Origin: an uncultured Actinomycetes bacterium
GTDB lineage: Bacteria > Actinomycetota > Actinomycetes > S36-B12
Assembly (NCBI GenBank): GCA_937902285.1
Contig: CALGTB010000339.1
Coordinates: forward strand, 1-5,092
DNA length: 5,092 bases
Reading direction: 5' to 3'
The notes below the pieces were generated by a model that searched no databases, was not told the origin of the DNA, and saw only the letters and a list, made by a program, of their open reading frames with translations. Each line of letters begins with the position of its first letter. The first letter of the stretch is position 1. The position numbers and the translations under genes were made by a program. Below, piece after piece: positions 1 through 5,092 of this stretch.

Positions 1-2265
1 ATGCGCGTTGTTGAGCGCATCCATGGTGAGGTGGTAGCGATCGACCCGGTTGCGCACGACCATGTCGAACGGGGTCGTCGTCGTCCCGTGGTCGAGGAAT
101 CCCCGCGCACGGAAGCGGTCGGCGTCCGGACGCCCATGGACGACCTGGTGGACGGCACCGGGGTAGCCGTGGAAGGCGAAGATCACGTCGCGATCGTCGG
201 TGAACAGCTCGTCGAAGTAGCGGTCGCTCATGCCGTGCGGATGATCCTTCGGGCGGATCAGCGACATGATGTCGACCACGTTGACGAAGCGGACATGGAG
301 GTCGGGCACGCGCTCGCGGAGGATCTGGGCCGCCGCGAGCGACTCCATCGTCACCACGTCGCCCGCGCAGGCCAGCACGACATCGGGATCGTCGCCGAGG
401 TTCTCGTTGCCGGCCCAGTCCCAGATCGACGCCCCCCGCTCGAAGTGCTCCTTCGCCTGCTCGAGGGTGAGGTACTGCAGCTGCGGCTGCTTGTCGATGA
501 CGATGACGTTGACCCTGTTCTGCGTGCGGAAGCAGTGGTCGCCCACCACGACCAGGCTGTTCGCATCCGGCGGGAAGTAGATCCGCGACACCGTGCCGCG
601 CTTGTTGATGACGTTCTGGATCAGGTCGGGCCCCTGGTGGCTGAAGCCGTTGTGGTCGTTACGCCAGCACGTGCTCGTCAGCAGGATGTTGAGGGAAGGG
701 ACGGGCGTCCGCCATGGCAGATGATGCGCCTCCTCGAGCCACTTCGTGTGCTGGATGGTCATGGACGCGCTGACCATCGCGAAGGCCTCGTAGGTGGCGA
801 ACAGCCCCTGACGGCCCGTCAGTGTGTAGGCCTCGATCCAGCCGTGGCAGTTGTGCTCGCTCAGCACCTCCATGACCCGACCGTCCGCGCTGAGGGCGAC
901 GTCCGACGGCAGCGTCAGCTCCATGAACGCGCGGTCGGACACCTCGAACACCGCGCCCACGCGGTTGCTGTTCGACTCGTCAGGACTCGACAGCCGGAAC
1001 GACGTCGGGTTGTCGACGTAGAAGTCGCGCATCATCGCCCCGAGCTGACGGGTCGACTCGAGCTGGACGACACCGGGGGCCGGCACCTCGACCTCGTAGG
1101 CCGTCATGTCGCGCATGACGAACGGTGGGACGTCCTTGCCGCCGTTCGCGTACGGCGTCGCGGACATCCGCTTGTCGCCGTCGGGGGCACTGGCGCGCAC
1201 GTGTGGGAGCGGTGCGCCCTCGGCGTCGAACAGATCTGCGGGATCGTACGAGCGCATCCACGACTCGAGGATGGCGAGGTGCTCGGGATTGCCCTTGACC
1301 CCGGACAGCGGCACCTGGTGCGCACGCCACGAGTCCGTGACCTGCACCCCGTCGACCTCCCACGGCCCGGTCCAGCCCTTCGGGGTCCGCAGGACGATGA
1401 GCGGCCAGCGCGGCTGGCCGACGGGGGCACCCGACCGGGCCGCCTGCTGGATCTCACGGATCCGCGCGTAGGCGTGGGCCAGCGTCGCGTGGAAGCGTTC
1501 GTGCATGCCGGGGACATCGTCGCCACCGACCTCGAGCACCTCGTAGCCGTGCCCGGTCAGGAGTGCGCGCAGCTGCTCGGGGTCCTTGCGGGCCAGGACG
1601 GTCGGCCCGGCGATCTTGTAGCCGTTCAGGTGGAGGATCGGCAGCACGGCACCGTCATGGGCCGGGTTGAGGAAGGAGATCCCCTTCCATGAGCCCTCGA
1701 GCGGCCCGGTCTCGGCCTCCCCGTCGCCGACGACGGCGACCGCGAGGAGGTCGGGGTTGTCGAACACCGCGCCGAACGCATGCATGAGCACATAGCCCAG
1801 CTCGCCGCCCTCGTGGATGGAGCCCGGCGTCGTGACCGAGACGTGGCTGGGGATCCCCCCGGGTGACGAGAACTGCCGGAAGAGCCGCTGCATGCCGCCG
1901 GCGTCGAGCGAGATGTCGGGGTACACCTCGCTGTAGGTGCCCTCGAGGTACGACGCCGCGACCAGCGCCGGTCCGCCGTGACCGGGGCCGGTCAGGTAGA
2001 TCGCGTCCTGGCCGGTGCGCTTGATGAGGGTGTTCATGTGCGCGTAGATGAAGGACAGCCCGGGTGAGGTGCCCCAGTGGCCGAGCAGTCGCGGCTTGAT
2101 GTCGTCGCTCGTCAGCGGCTCGCGCAGCAGGGGGTCCGACTGCAGGTAGATCTGCCCCACCGTCAGGTAGTTGCAGGCGCGCCAGAAGGCGTCGACGCCG
2201 GCCAGTTCCTGGTCGGTCAGCGGCTCGATCATGGCGGCGACGGTCGGGTCCTGGGCAGCGGTCAT
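1..2265 (-). CDS. xfp: Phosphoketolase (xylulose-5-phosphate/fructose-6-phosphate), C-terminus cut by window edge
   Basis: A thiamine-diphosphate enzyme of the cytosol. The family cleaves xylulose-5-phosphate, and often fructose-6-phosphate, with inorganic phosphate to acetyl phosphate plus glyceraldehyde-3-phosphate or erythrose-4-phosphate. The 755 codons seen are open without a frameshift and end at the left window edge; family members run to about 800 residues, so only the extreme C-terminus is missing. Visible landmarks are GHWGTSPGL (62-70, His63), GPGHGGPA (93-100, His96), PSH (His141), the signature EGGELGY (152-158), and the TPP/metal motif starting GDGEAETGP (180-188). Also present are WRAHQVPL (His316), GWIEAYTLTGR (476-486, Glu478, probable TPP glutamate) and HNGFSHQGPD (538-547). 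These histidines sit in the family's active-site contexts. The ATG at 2265 is supported by GAGGAG nine bases upstream. Sequence alone does not settle whether it uses one or both sugar phosphates. The usual partner genes for acetyl-P use are not in view. Confidence 0.96.
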   Translation of the reverse strand, partial: MTAAQDPTVAAMIEPLTDQELAGVDAFWRACNYLTVGQIYLQSDPLLREPLTSDDIKPRLLGHWGTSPGLSFIYAHMNTLIKRTGQDAIYLTGPGHGGPALVAASYLEGTYSEVYPDISLDAGGMQRLFRQFSSPGGIPSHVSVTTPGSIHEGGELGYVLMHAFGAVFDNPDLLAVAVVGDGEAETGPLEGSWKGISFLNPAHDGAVLPILHLNGYKIAGPTVLARKDPEQLRALLTGHGYEVLEVGGDDVPGMHERFHATLAHAYARIREIQQAARSGAPVGQPRWPLIVLRTPKGWTGPWEVDGVQVTDSWRAHQVPLSGVKGNPEHLAILESWMRSYDPADLFDAEGAPLPHVRASAPDGDKRMSATPYANGGKDVPPFVMRDMTAYEVEVPAPGVVQLESTRQLGAMMRDFYVDNPTSFRLSSPDESNSNRVGAVFEVSDRAFMELTLPSDVALSADGRVMEVLSEHNCHGWIEAYTLTGRQGLFATYEAFAMVSASMTIQHTKWLEEAHHLPWRTPVPSLNILLTSTCWRNDHNGFSHQGPDLIQNVINKRGTVSRIYFPPDANSLVVVGDHCFRTQNRVNVIVIDKQPQLQYLTLEQAKEHFERGASIWDWAGNENLGDDPDVVLACAGDVVTMESLAAAQILRERVPDLHVRFVNVVDIMSLIRPKDHPHGMSDRYFDELFTDDRDVIFAFHGYPGAVHQVVHGRPDADRFRARGFLDHGTTTTPFDMVVRNRVDRYHLTMDALNNAH

Positions 2266-2274
2266 GGTGTGCGG

Positions 2275-2280
2275 CTCCTC
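2275..2280 (-). promoter_or_regulatory. Ribosome binding site of xfp
   Basis: GAGGAG on the minus strand with a nine-base spacer to the ATG at 2265. It is the strongest Shine-Dalgarno match around this start and fixes the N-terminus as MTAAQDPTV. It contrasts with the apparently leaderless starts elsewhere in the window. Confidence 0.75.
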
Positions 2281-2323
2281 GATTGGGCGGCGTGCTTCCT
2301 CCACCCTCTCGTGGCTGCGAGCG

Positions 2324-2351
2324 ATTGTCGCGTCCTGCCCGCGGTGTTCAC
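2324..2351 (-). promoter_or_regulatory. Weak candidate promoter for xfp
   Basis: In the 111-base gap between the toxin stop and xfp, the minus strand carries GTGAAC (2351-2346) and GACAAT (2329-2324) separated by 16 bases. Each matches the housekeeping -35/-10 consensus only partly. Transcription from here would give a 5' leader of roughly 50 bases containing the GAGGAG site. The rest of the gap shows only a 7-base direct repeat, GCCCGCG at 2337-2343 and 2352-2358, and no convincing terminator. The call rests on pattern matching alone, and xfp could instead be read through from the toxin-antitoxin operon. Confidence 0.25.
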
Positions 2352-2376
2352 GCCCGCGTAACCTCACTCCGCTCGC

Positions 2377-2778
2377 TCACGCGCCGAGAACGGCCATCCC
2401 CAGAGATCGGGCCGCCTGGGCCTGTGCCACGTCGAACGTGATGAAGGGCATCAGGGTGCCCCCGACCCGGCGCGCCGACGCGAGGTGGATGGCATCCAGC
2501 GTCCGTACCCCGGTGACCTCCCCGAGCTCGGCCGCGAGGTCGCATACTCCCTCATCGACCTCGATCACGTCGATCGACCTGAGGTCGGCAGCGAACAACG
2601 AGCGTGCCAGTGTCATCTCGGCCGCCGAGACGAGCCGGGCGAGGTTCCGCCTCACCTCGACAACGGTGATGCGCGACGTGATCAGCGTGTCGGACGCGAG
2701 GAGCTGCTGCGCAACTCCCGAGTCCGCCTCGGCAACGTAGCGCTTCAGCAGGGCACTGGTGTCGACGTAGGACGTCAT
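2377..2778 (-). CDS. vapC: PIN-domain ribonuclease toxin, VapC family
   Basis: 133 residues, a typical VapC length. PIN-domain toxins are Mg2+-dependent endoribonucleases that cut tRNA, rRNA or mRNA when freed from their antitoxin. The sequence opens with MTSYVDTSALLKRY, the classic first beta-strand carrying the catalytic Asp (D6). The other acidic positions are in place: E41 in TVVEVRRNLAR, D95 in RTLDAIHLASA and D116 in FITFDVAQA. All four metal-ligand residues are intact, so the toxin looks active. An in-frame ATG further upstream (2880) exists but lies inside the antitoxin. The start at 2778 matches the family N-terminus, has GGAG four bases upstream, and overlaps the antitoxin stop by four bases (ATGA), implying translational coupling. 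The RNA target cannot be inferred. Confidence 0.93.
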   Translation of the reverse strand: MTSYVDTSALLKRYVAEADSGVAQQLLASDTLITSRITVVEVRRNLARLVSAAEMTLARSLFAADLRSIDVIEVDEGVCDLAAELGEVTGVRTLDAIHLASARRVGGTLMPFITFDVAQAQAARSLGMAVLGA

Positions 2779-3038
2779 GCCTCTCCGCGGTCCTCCGCCA
2801 GGGCACTCGCGATGCCCACCGACGACCGAAGCGGGGAGATGGCCGCCAGCGGCGCCCTCTCCGCAGCCGGCGTGATCCACCCATCACGGATGCCGGCCTC
2901 GATCTGGTGGCGCCCGGGTGCCGGGGCGAGGACGGCAGCGACACGGCCCCGGTCGGTGACGAGGACGGTCTCGCCACCCTCCGCGAGGCGCACGTACTCG
3001 GAGAGGTGCGCCTTGAGCTCACGGATGCCGACCTGCAT
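2775..3038 (-). CDS. vapB: Type II antitoxin, Phd/YefM family, partner of the PIN toxin
   Basis: 87 residues. The N-terminal half, with MQVGIRELKAHLSEYVRLAE (1-20) followed by GETVLVTDRGRVAAVLAP (22-39), is the characteristic Phd/YefM fold that dimerises and binds operator DNA. The C-terminal half (about 45-87, including GIRDGWITPAAER) is the expected toxin-binding tail that neutralises the ribonuclease. It lies directly upstream of the toxin and overlaps it by ATGA, the standard antitoxin-first order. The ATG at 3038 has no Shine-Dalgarno sequence. Instead a -10 element ends seven bases before it, so the mRNA probably starts at the initiation codon. The name vapB is used for the pairing with VapC; the fold is Phd-like rather than AbrB-like. 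Autoregulation with the toxin through the palindromes upstream is likely (inference). Confidence 0.92.
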   Translation of the reverse strand: MQVGIRELKAHLSEYVRLAEGGETVLVTDRGRVAAVLAPAPGRHQIEAGIRDGWITPAAERAPLAAISPLRSSVGIASALAEDRGEA

Positions 3039-3047
3039 GTGACCACA
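3038..3047. promoter_or_regulatory. Operator-like palindrome 1 of vapBC (TGTGNNCACA)
   Basis: TGTGACCACA is a 10-bp palindrome with a 2-bp centre. It covers the last bases of the -10 element and the first base of the antitoxin start codon. It matches a second copy 21 bp away, centre to centre. Its position would let a bound antitoxin block RNA polymerase. Operator function is inferred from symmetry, duplication and position. Confidence 0.5.
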
Positions 3048-3074
3048 TTACCGACGGTTGTGGACACATGTCCA
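3045..3074 (-). promoter_or_regulatory. Promoter of the vapBC operon, leaderless
   Basis: On the minus strand a -35 TGGACA (3074-3069, five of six consensus bases) is followed after 18 bases by a -10 TAATGT (3050-3045). Six bases separate the -10 from the A of the antitoxin ATG at 3038, which places the expected transcription start on or next to that A. The absence of a ribosome binding site agrees with a leaderless transcript, a common arrangement in actinobacteria. This gives the toxin-antitoxin pair its own promoter, separate from the ABM gene that ends at 3086. Confidence 0.65.
3059..3068. promoter_or_regulatory. Operator-like palindrome 2 of vapBC (TGTGNNCACA)
   Basis: TGTGGACACA is the second copy of the palindrome, lying in the spacer immediately next to the -35 element. 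Its centre is 21 bp from that of the first copy, two helical turns, so two antitoxin dimers would sit on the same DNA face. It overlaps another inverted repeat, TGGACA-CA-TGTCCA (3061-3074), which includes the -35 hexamer, so the exact recognition unit is uncertain. Confidence 0.5.
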
Positions 3075-3085
3075 TGGCGCAGCCG

Positions 3086-3391
3086 TCAGCGACCTCCCCC
3101 ATAGGAGCGGGTCACGTCGGCCACCCACACCCGGTACTCCTCGTAGAACTGCTCCCGGCCCAGCCGTTGGGCCTCGAGGTGGTCCGGGTGCTGCTTCCAC
3201 GCCCTCGCCGACGCCTCGTCGGCGAAGAAGGACACGGTCACGCCCTCGCGCGTCACCGGGTCGCGCACGCTCATGATCTCGAGGAAGCCGGGCTGCTGCC
3301 TGGCCAGCTCGTCCATCCGGGCCGCCATGGCGGCGTACTCGTCGTCGTGCGCCGGTGTGCGACGCGACGAGAAGATCACGGCTACGGTCAT
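3086..3391 (-). CDS. Antibiotic biosynthesis monooxygenase (ABM) domain protein
   Basis: 101 residues forming a single ABM-type dimeric alpha+beta barrel domain, a fold found in small cofactor-free monooxygenases, heme-degrading enzymes and many proteins of unknown role. Visible features are the N-terminal strand TVAVIFSSRR, the segment QQPGFLEIMSVRD (32-44), and the family block GVTVSFFADEASARAWKQHP (50-69) followed by DHLEAQRLGREQFYEEYRVW (70-89), ending in ADVTRSYGGGR. W65, H71 and the G78-R79 pair fall in well-conserved family positions. It starts with an ATG that overlaps the stop of the SRPBCC gene by four bases (ATGA) and has GAGGGAG just upstream, so the two are almost certainly co-translated. 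The substrate is unknown. A heme- or quinone-related oxidation, or a role beside the carotenoid genes, are possibilities only. Confidence 0.85.
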   Translation of the reverse strand: MTVAVIFSSRRTPAHDDEYAAMAARMDELARQQPGFLEIMSVRDPVTREGVTVSFFADEASARAWKQHPDHLEAQRLGREQFYEEYRVWVADVTRSYGGGR

Positions 3392-3882
3392 GGCGCTCCC
3401 TCGGTGGATTCTGCGGTGCCCTGCTCGACCATCCGCTTGAGCCGGACCAGGCTCTTGGCGACGGCCACCTGGTTGTTGTCGTACGCGTTGATGGCCATCA
3501 GCGCCGGCGGGAAGAGCGCCGTCCGCGCGTCGAAGGTCTCGGTGACGAGGGTGCGGTCGTCGTCCAGCGGATGCAGCTGGTAGCGCCAGCGATGACGGAA
3601 GAAGTGGCACCAGGCGATGCGTCGGCCCTCCTCGAACTCGACCACCGTGTTGTCCGTGCGGTAGGGCACCTTCAGTCGCATGCCCATCCCGAAGTGGGCA
3701 CCGAGGAAGAGCCGGTCCGGTCCGGACACAACCCCCTGCACGGTGCCGGAGCCGTCCAGCGCCGCGTGGAGGGCCGGCGTCGCGAGCACATCGAAGACCC
3801 GGTCGGCGGGCGCGTCCACCACGATTCTCGCCGCCCTGGCCCAGCGCGATCCGGTGTCGATGATCTCGGCGCGGGGCTCCAT
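3388..3882 (-). CDS. SRPBCC (START/polyketide cyclase-like) family protein
   Basis: 164 residues forming one SRPBCC domain, a helix-grip fold with a deep pocket for hydrophobic ligands. Recognisable parts are ARIVVDAPADRVFDVLATP (18-36, first strand and helix), the LDGSGTVQGV segment (42-51), YRTDNTVVEFEEGRRIAW (74-91), WRYQLHPLDDDRTLVTETFD (99-118), and a C-terminal helix with SLVRLKRMVEQ (144-154) that closes the pocket. No membrane segment, signal peptide or methyltransferase motif is present. The ATG at 3882 is preferred over an in-frame ATG at 3936, because the latter would run through the divergent promoter and into cruF, while a -10 element sits seven bases before 3882. It is coupled by ATGA to the downstream ABM gene and transcribed divergently from cruF. 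The ligand is unknown; carriage of an isoprenoid or carotenoid is a guess from context. Confidence 0.85.
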   Translation of the reverse strand: MEPRAEIIDTGSRWARAARIVVDAPADRVFDVLATPALHAALDGSGTVQGVVSGPDRLFLGAHFGMGMRLKVPYRTDNTVVEFEEGRRIAWCHFFRHRWRYQLHPLDDDRTLVTETFDARTALFPPALMAINAYDNNQVAVAKSLVRLKRMVEQGTAESTEGAP

Positions 3883-3889
3883 GCCCACA

Positions 3890-3895
3890 ACCCTA
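3890..3895 (-). promoter_or_regulatory. -10 element of the SRPBCC-ABM operon, leaderless
   Basis: TAGGGT on the minus strand, followed by seven bases and then the ATG at 3882. No ribosome binding site lies between, so the transcript would begin at the start codon. The possible -35 region is weak: CGGACG at 3917-3912 with a 16-base spacer, lying inside the cruF coding sequence. It shares its TA (3894-3895) with the -10 of cruF on the other strand. Confidence 0.5.
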
Positions 3896-3899
3896 GACT
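3894..3899 (+). promoter_or_regulatory. -10 element of cruF, leaderless
   Basis: TAGACT is followed by seven bases and then the GTG at 3907, the spacing expected when transcription starts at the initiation codon. There is no purine-rich ribosome binding site. No good -35 is visible in the SRPBCC 5' coding sequence upstream; extracytoplasmic sigma factors or activator dependence cannot be excluded. Confidence 0.5.
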
Positions 3900-3906
3900 C
3901 GACGCC

Positions 3907-4707
3907 GTGAGCGTCCGCGTCTATACCGGTCCGCACTCCGACCGGGGTGGCGGTCCCTCAGGCTGGATCGGCTACCTGCCGTGGGCCTTCGCCGCGATCA
4001 CCATCGTCGGGCAGATCGTCTGGGTGCTCCTCGGGTCGAGCGGTCGCACCGCGCTGACCATCCTCACGGTGGCCACGTTCTTCCTCGCCTCCGCCACGCA
4101 TGCCTTCCTCAGCCGGGGCGCCGCCTGGGCCTCCGGCTACCTGGCGATCTCGCTGGTCTTCGGCTGGGGCATCGAGCTGATCGGGCTCCAGACCTCGTTC
4201 CCGTTCGGCTCGTACCTCTACGGGGACGCGCTGGGCGTGACCATCGCCGGCGTCCCGCTGGTCATCCCGCTCGCGTGGTCGATGATGGCCTACCCCTGCC
4301 TCCTCGCCGCCCAACGACTGTCGACCACGGGCTTCGGCACGGCGCTCGTCGCGGGCTGGCTCCTGGCCTCCTGGGACCTCTTCCTCGATCCGCAGATGGT
4401 CGGGCAGGGCTACTGGACGTGGGAGGACACGGGCTGGTCGCTGCCCGGCATTCCCGGCATCCCGCTGCAGAACTACCTGGGCTGGCTCCTCGCCTCCATC
4501 GTCCTCATGTTCCTGCTCGACAGGCTGCCACGGAAGGTGGCGGCTGACGGCGTCCCCACCGTCCTGCTCACCTGGGTCTTCGCCTCGAACATCGTGGCCA
4601 ACCTGGTGTTCTTCCACCGTCCCGGGGTGGCACTGTGGGGCGGCGTCTGCATGGGCCTGGTGATCGTCCCCTGGCTCTGGCGCCTGTGGAGCCAGCCGCA
4701 ATGGTGA
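3907..4707 (+). CDS. cruF: CruF-type carotenoid 1',2'-hydratase (carotenoid biosynthesis membrane protein)
   Basis: 266 residues, a polytopic membrane protein of the carotenoid biosynthesis family (Caroten_synth, CruF). Characterised members add water to a psi-end double bond, for example in myxoxanthophyll, deinoxanthin and bacterioruberin synthesis. About seven or eight hydrophobic segments are visible, near 22-43, 48-68, 76-95, 112-134, 141-160, 190-206, 216-236 and 241-260. Family landmarks are E90 at the end of segment 3, TSFPFGSYLYGDALG (96-110), PLAWSMMAYP (121-130), WDLFLDPQM (156-164, D157 and D161), GYWTWE (168-173), and GIPLQNYLGW (184-193). The reading frame stays open far upstream, but only opposite the SRPBCC gene. 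The GTG at 3907, seven bases after a -10 element, gives a family-like N-terminus. Its stop overlaps the next gene, a glycosyltransferase. The actual carotenoid substrate (C40 or C50) cannot be told. Confidence 0.88.
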   Translation: MSVRVYTGPHSDRGGGPSGWIGYLPWAFAAITIVGQIVWVLLGSSGRTALTILTVATFFLASATHAFLSRGAAWASGYLAISLVFGWGIELIGLQTSFPFGSYLYGDALGVTIAGVPLVIPLAWSMMAYPCLLAAQRLSTTGFGTALVAGWLLASWDLFLDPQMVGQGYWTWEDTGWSLPGIPGIPLQNYLGWLLASIVLMFLLDRLPRKVAADGVPTVLLTWVFASNIVANLVFFHRPGVALWGGVCMGLVIVPWLWRLWSQPQW

Positions 4708-5092
4708 CCGCGGGCGCGGGGCGGGCCGCTGTGCGGCTCGGGGCCCTCAGCGCCTGCGCACTCGCGGCGCACACGGCCGTCAACCTCGCGTACCTCCGGT
4801 CGCCCGATCCCGATGCCCCGCCGGTCACCGACGACGTCACGGTGCTCATCCCTGCGCGTGACGAGGCGGCCCACATCGAGGCCACGGTCCGGTCCGTGCT
4901 CGCCCAGACCGGCGTGCCCCGCCTGTCGATCGTCGTCCTCGACGACGGATCCACCGACGACACGGCGAGCATCGTCGAGGCCCTGGCCGCCGCCGACGAC
5001 CGCGTGCGCCTGGTGCGCGGCGGCGACAGCCCTCTGCCGGCCGGCTGGCTGGGCAAGCCGTGGGCCTGCCAGCGCCTGGGGCTCGAGGCCAC
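4701..5092 (+). CDS. Family 2 glycosyltransferase, CruG-like, C-terminus cut by window edge
   Basis: The first 130 codons of a GT2 enzyme that runs off the right edge. Residues 11-30 are a hydrophobic stretch that likely anchors the N-terminus in the membrane. The GT-A domain follows: VTVLIPARDEAAHIEATVRS (46-65), then IVVLDDGSTDDT (77-88, with D81 and D82 in the nucleotide-sugar region), and PLPAGWLGKPWACQRLG (111-127). The last motif is typical of membrane GT2 enzymes acting on lipids and carotenoids (CruG, CrtQ) and also of the hopanoid-associated HpnB. Context next to cruF favours a carotenoid glycosyltransferase that glycosylates the hydroxyl CruF creates. Start choice: the ATG at 4701 has TGGAG nine bases upstream and overlaps the cruF stop by seven bases. 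A GTG at 4704 is the alternative, overlapping by four. Either way it is translationally coupled to cruF. Confidence 0.85.
   Translation, partial: MVTAGAGRAAVRLGALSACALAAHTAVNLAYLRSPDPDAPPVTDDVTVLIPARDEAAHIEATVRSVLAQTGVPRLSIVVLDDGSTDDTASIVEALAAADDRVRLVRGGDSPLPAGWLGKPWACQRLGLEA

Noticed and set aside
1..1692. A 563-codon open frame on the plus strand opposite xfp
   Set aside because: It is an exact codon-register antisense of xfp, kept open by the GC-rich third positions of the real gene. Its translation is Arg/Val/Asp/His-rich with no recognisable fold, whereas the minus strand gives a full phosphoketolase with all signature motifs.
2337..2358. Possible hairpin (CGCGG ... CCGCG) after the toxin as a terminator
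   Set aside because: The stem is only five base pairs with a nine-base loop and no T-run, which is too weak to call a terminator.
2779..2880. Earlier in-frame ATG (2880) for the toxin
   Set aside because: The extra 34 residues lie within the antitoxin gene. The PIN domain begins immediately at MTSYVDTS, and the ATGA overlap at 2775-2778 is the usual toxin-antitoxin junction.
3355..3906. Upstream extension of the cruF frame by 184 codons
   Set aside because: It lies opposite the SRPBCC gene and its translation resembles no family. The family-like part begins at the GTG at 3907.
3883..3936. Earlier in-frame ATG (3936) for the SRPBCC gene
   Set aside because: It would add 18 residues with no family similarity, overlap the cruF start and place the -10 element inside the gene. 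The ATG at 3882 fits better.
3958..4701. A 247-codon open frame on the minus strand opposite cruF
   Set aside because: It is a low-complexity Glu/Asp/Arg/Gly-rich antisense shadow of a membrane protein gene with no plausible domain.
4568..5092. A minus-strand open frame opposite the cruF end and the glycosyltransferase
   Set aside because: It is Ser/Arg/Ala/Thr-rich, typical of antisense in high-GC DNA. The plus strand holds clear GT2 motifs.
1..5092. Search for tRNA/rRNA genes, CRISPR arrays, insertion sequences, attachment sites and riboswitches
   Set aside because: No such structure was recognised on either strand; the window is almost entirely accounted for by seven protein genes.

Overview
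The window is GC-rich (my impression is about 70%, not counted), with strong G/C preference at third codon positions, very short intergenic gaps, stop/start overlaps and apparently leaderless starts. Together with the gene families present, this points to a high-GC actinobacterium. I cannot name the genus. Coding density is nearly complete, and no gap longer than 111 bases lacks a gene.

Layout. From the left edge to about 3882 everything reads on the minus strand; from 3907 to the right edge everything reads on the plus strand. In plus-strand order the window holds: a phosphoketolase (xfp) that runs off the left edge, lacking only its last few dozen residues; a 111-base gap with the xfp ribosome binding site and a weak promoter candidate; a type II toxin-antitoxin pair (PIN/VapC toxin and Phd/YefM-type antitoxin) with its own promoter and two operator-like palindromes; a coupled pair encoding an antibiotic-biosynthesis-monooxygenase-like (ABM) protein and an SRPBCC (START-like) protein; a compact divergent promoter; and a plus-strand pair encoding a CruF-type carotenoid 1',2'-hydratase membrane protein and the start of a family 2 glycosyltransferase of the CruG/CrtQ/HpnB type, cut by the right edge.

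How the genes fit together. CruF plus an overlapping GT2 suggests the edge of a carotenoid-tailoring cluster in which a carotenoid end is hydrated and then glycosylated. The SRPBCC and ABM genes leave the same 24-base divergent promoter region in the opposite direction. They may be accessory to that cluster, but their function cannot be read from sequence. The toxin-antitoxin module is a self-contained unit between this cluster and xfp. Phosphoketolase is central metabolism, splitting xylulose-5-P and/or fructose-6-P to acetyl-P, and has no evident functional link to the rest.

The most notable non-coding signals are two TGTGNNCACA palindromes centred 21 bp apart over the toxin-antitoxin promoter, and the SRPBCC/cruF divergent promoter, where two back-to-back -10 hexamers share their TA bases and both genes look leaderless. 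I do not see a convincing previously undescribed multi-gene system; the families are known even where their exact roles are not.
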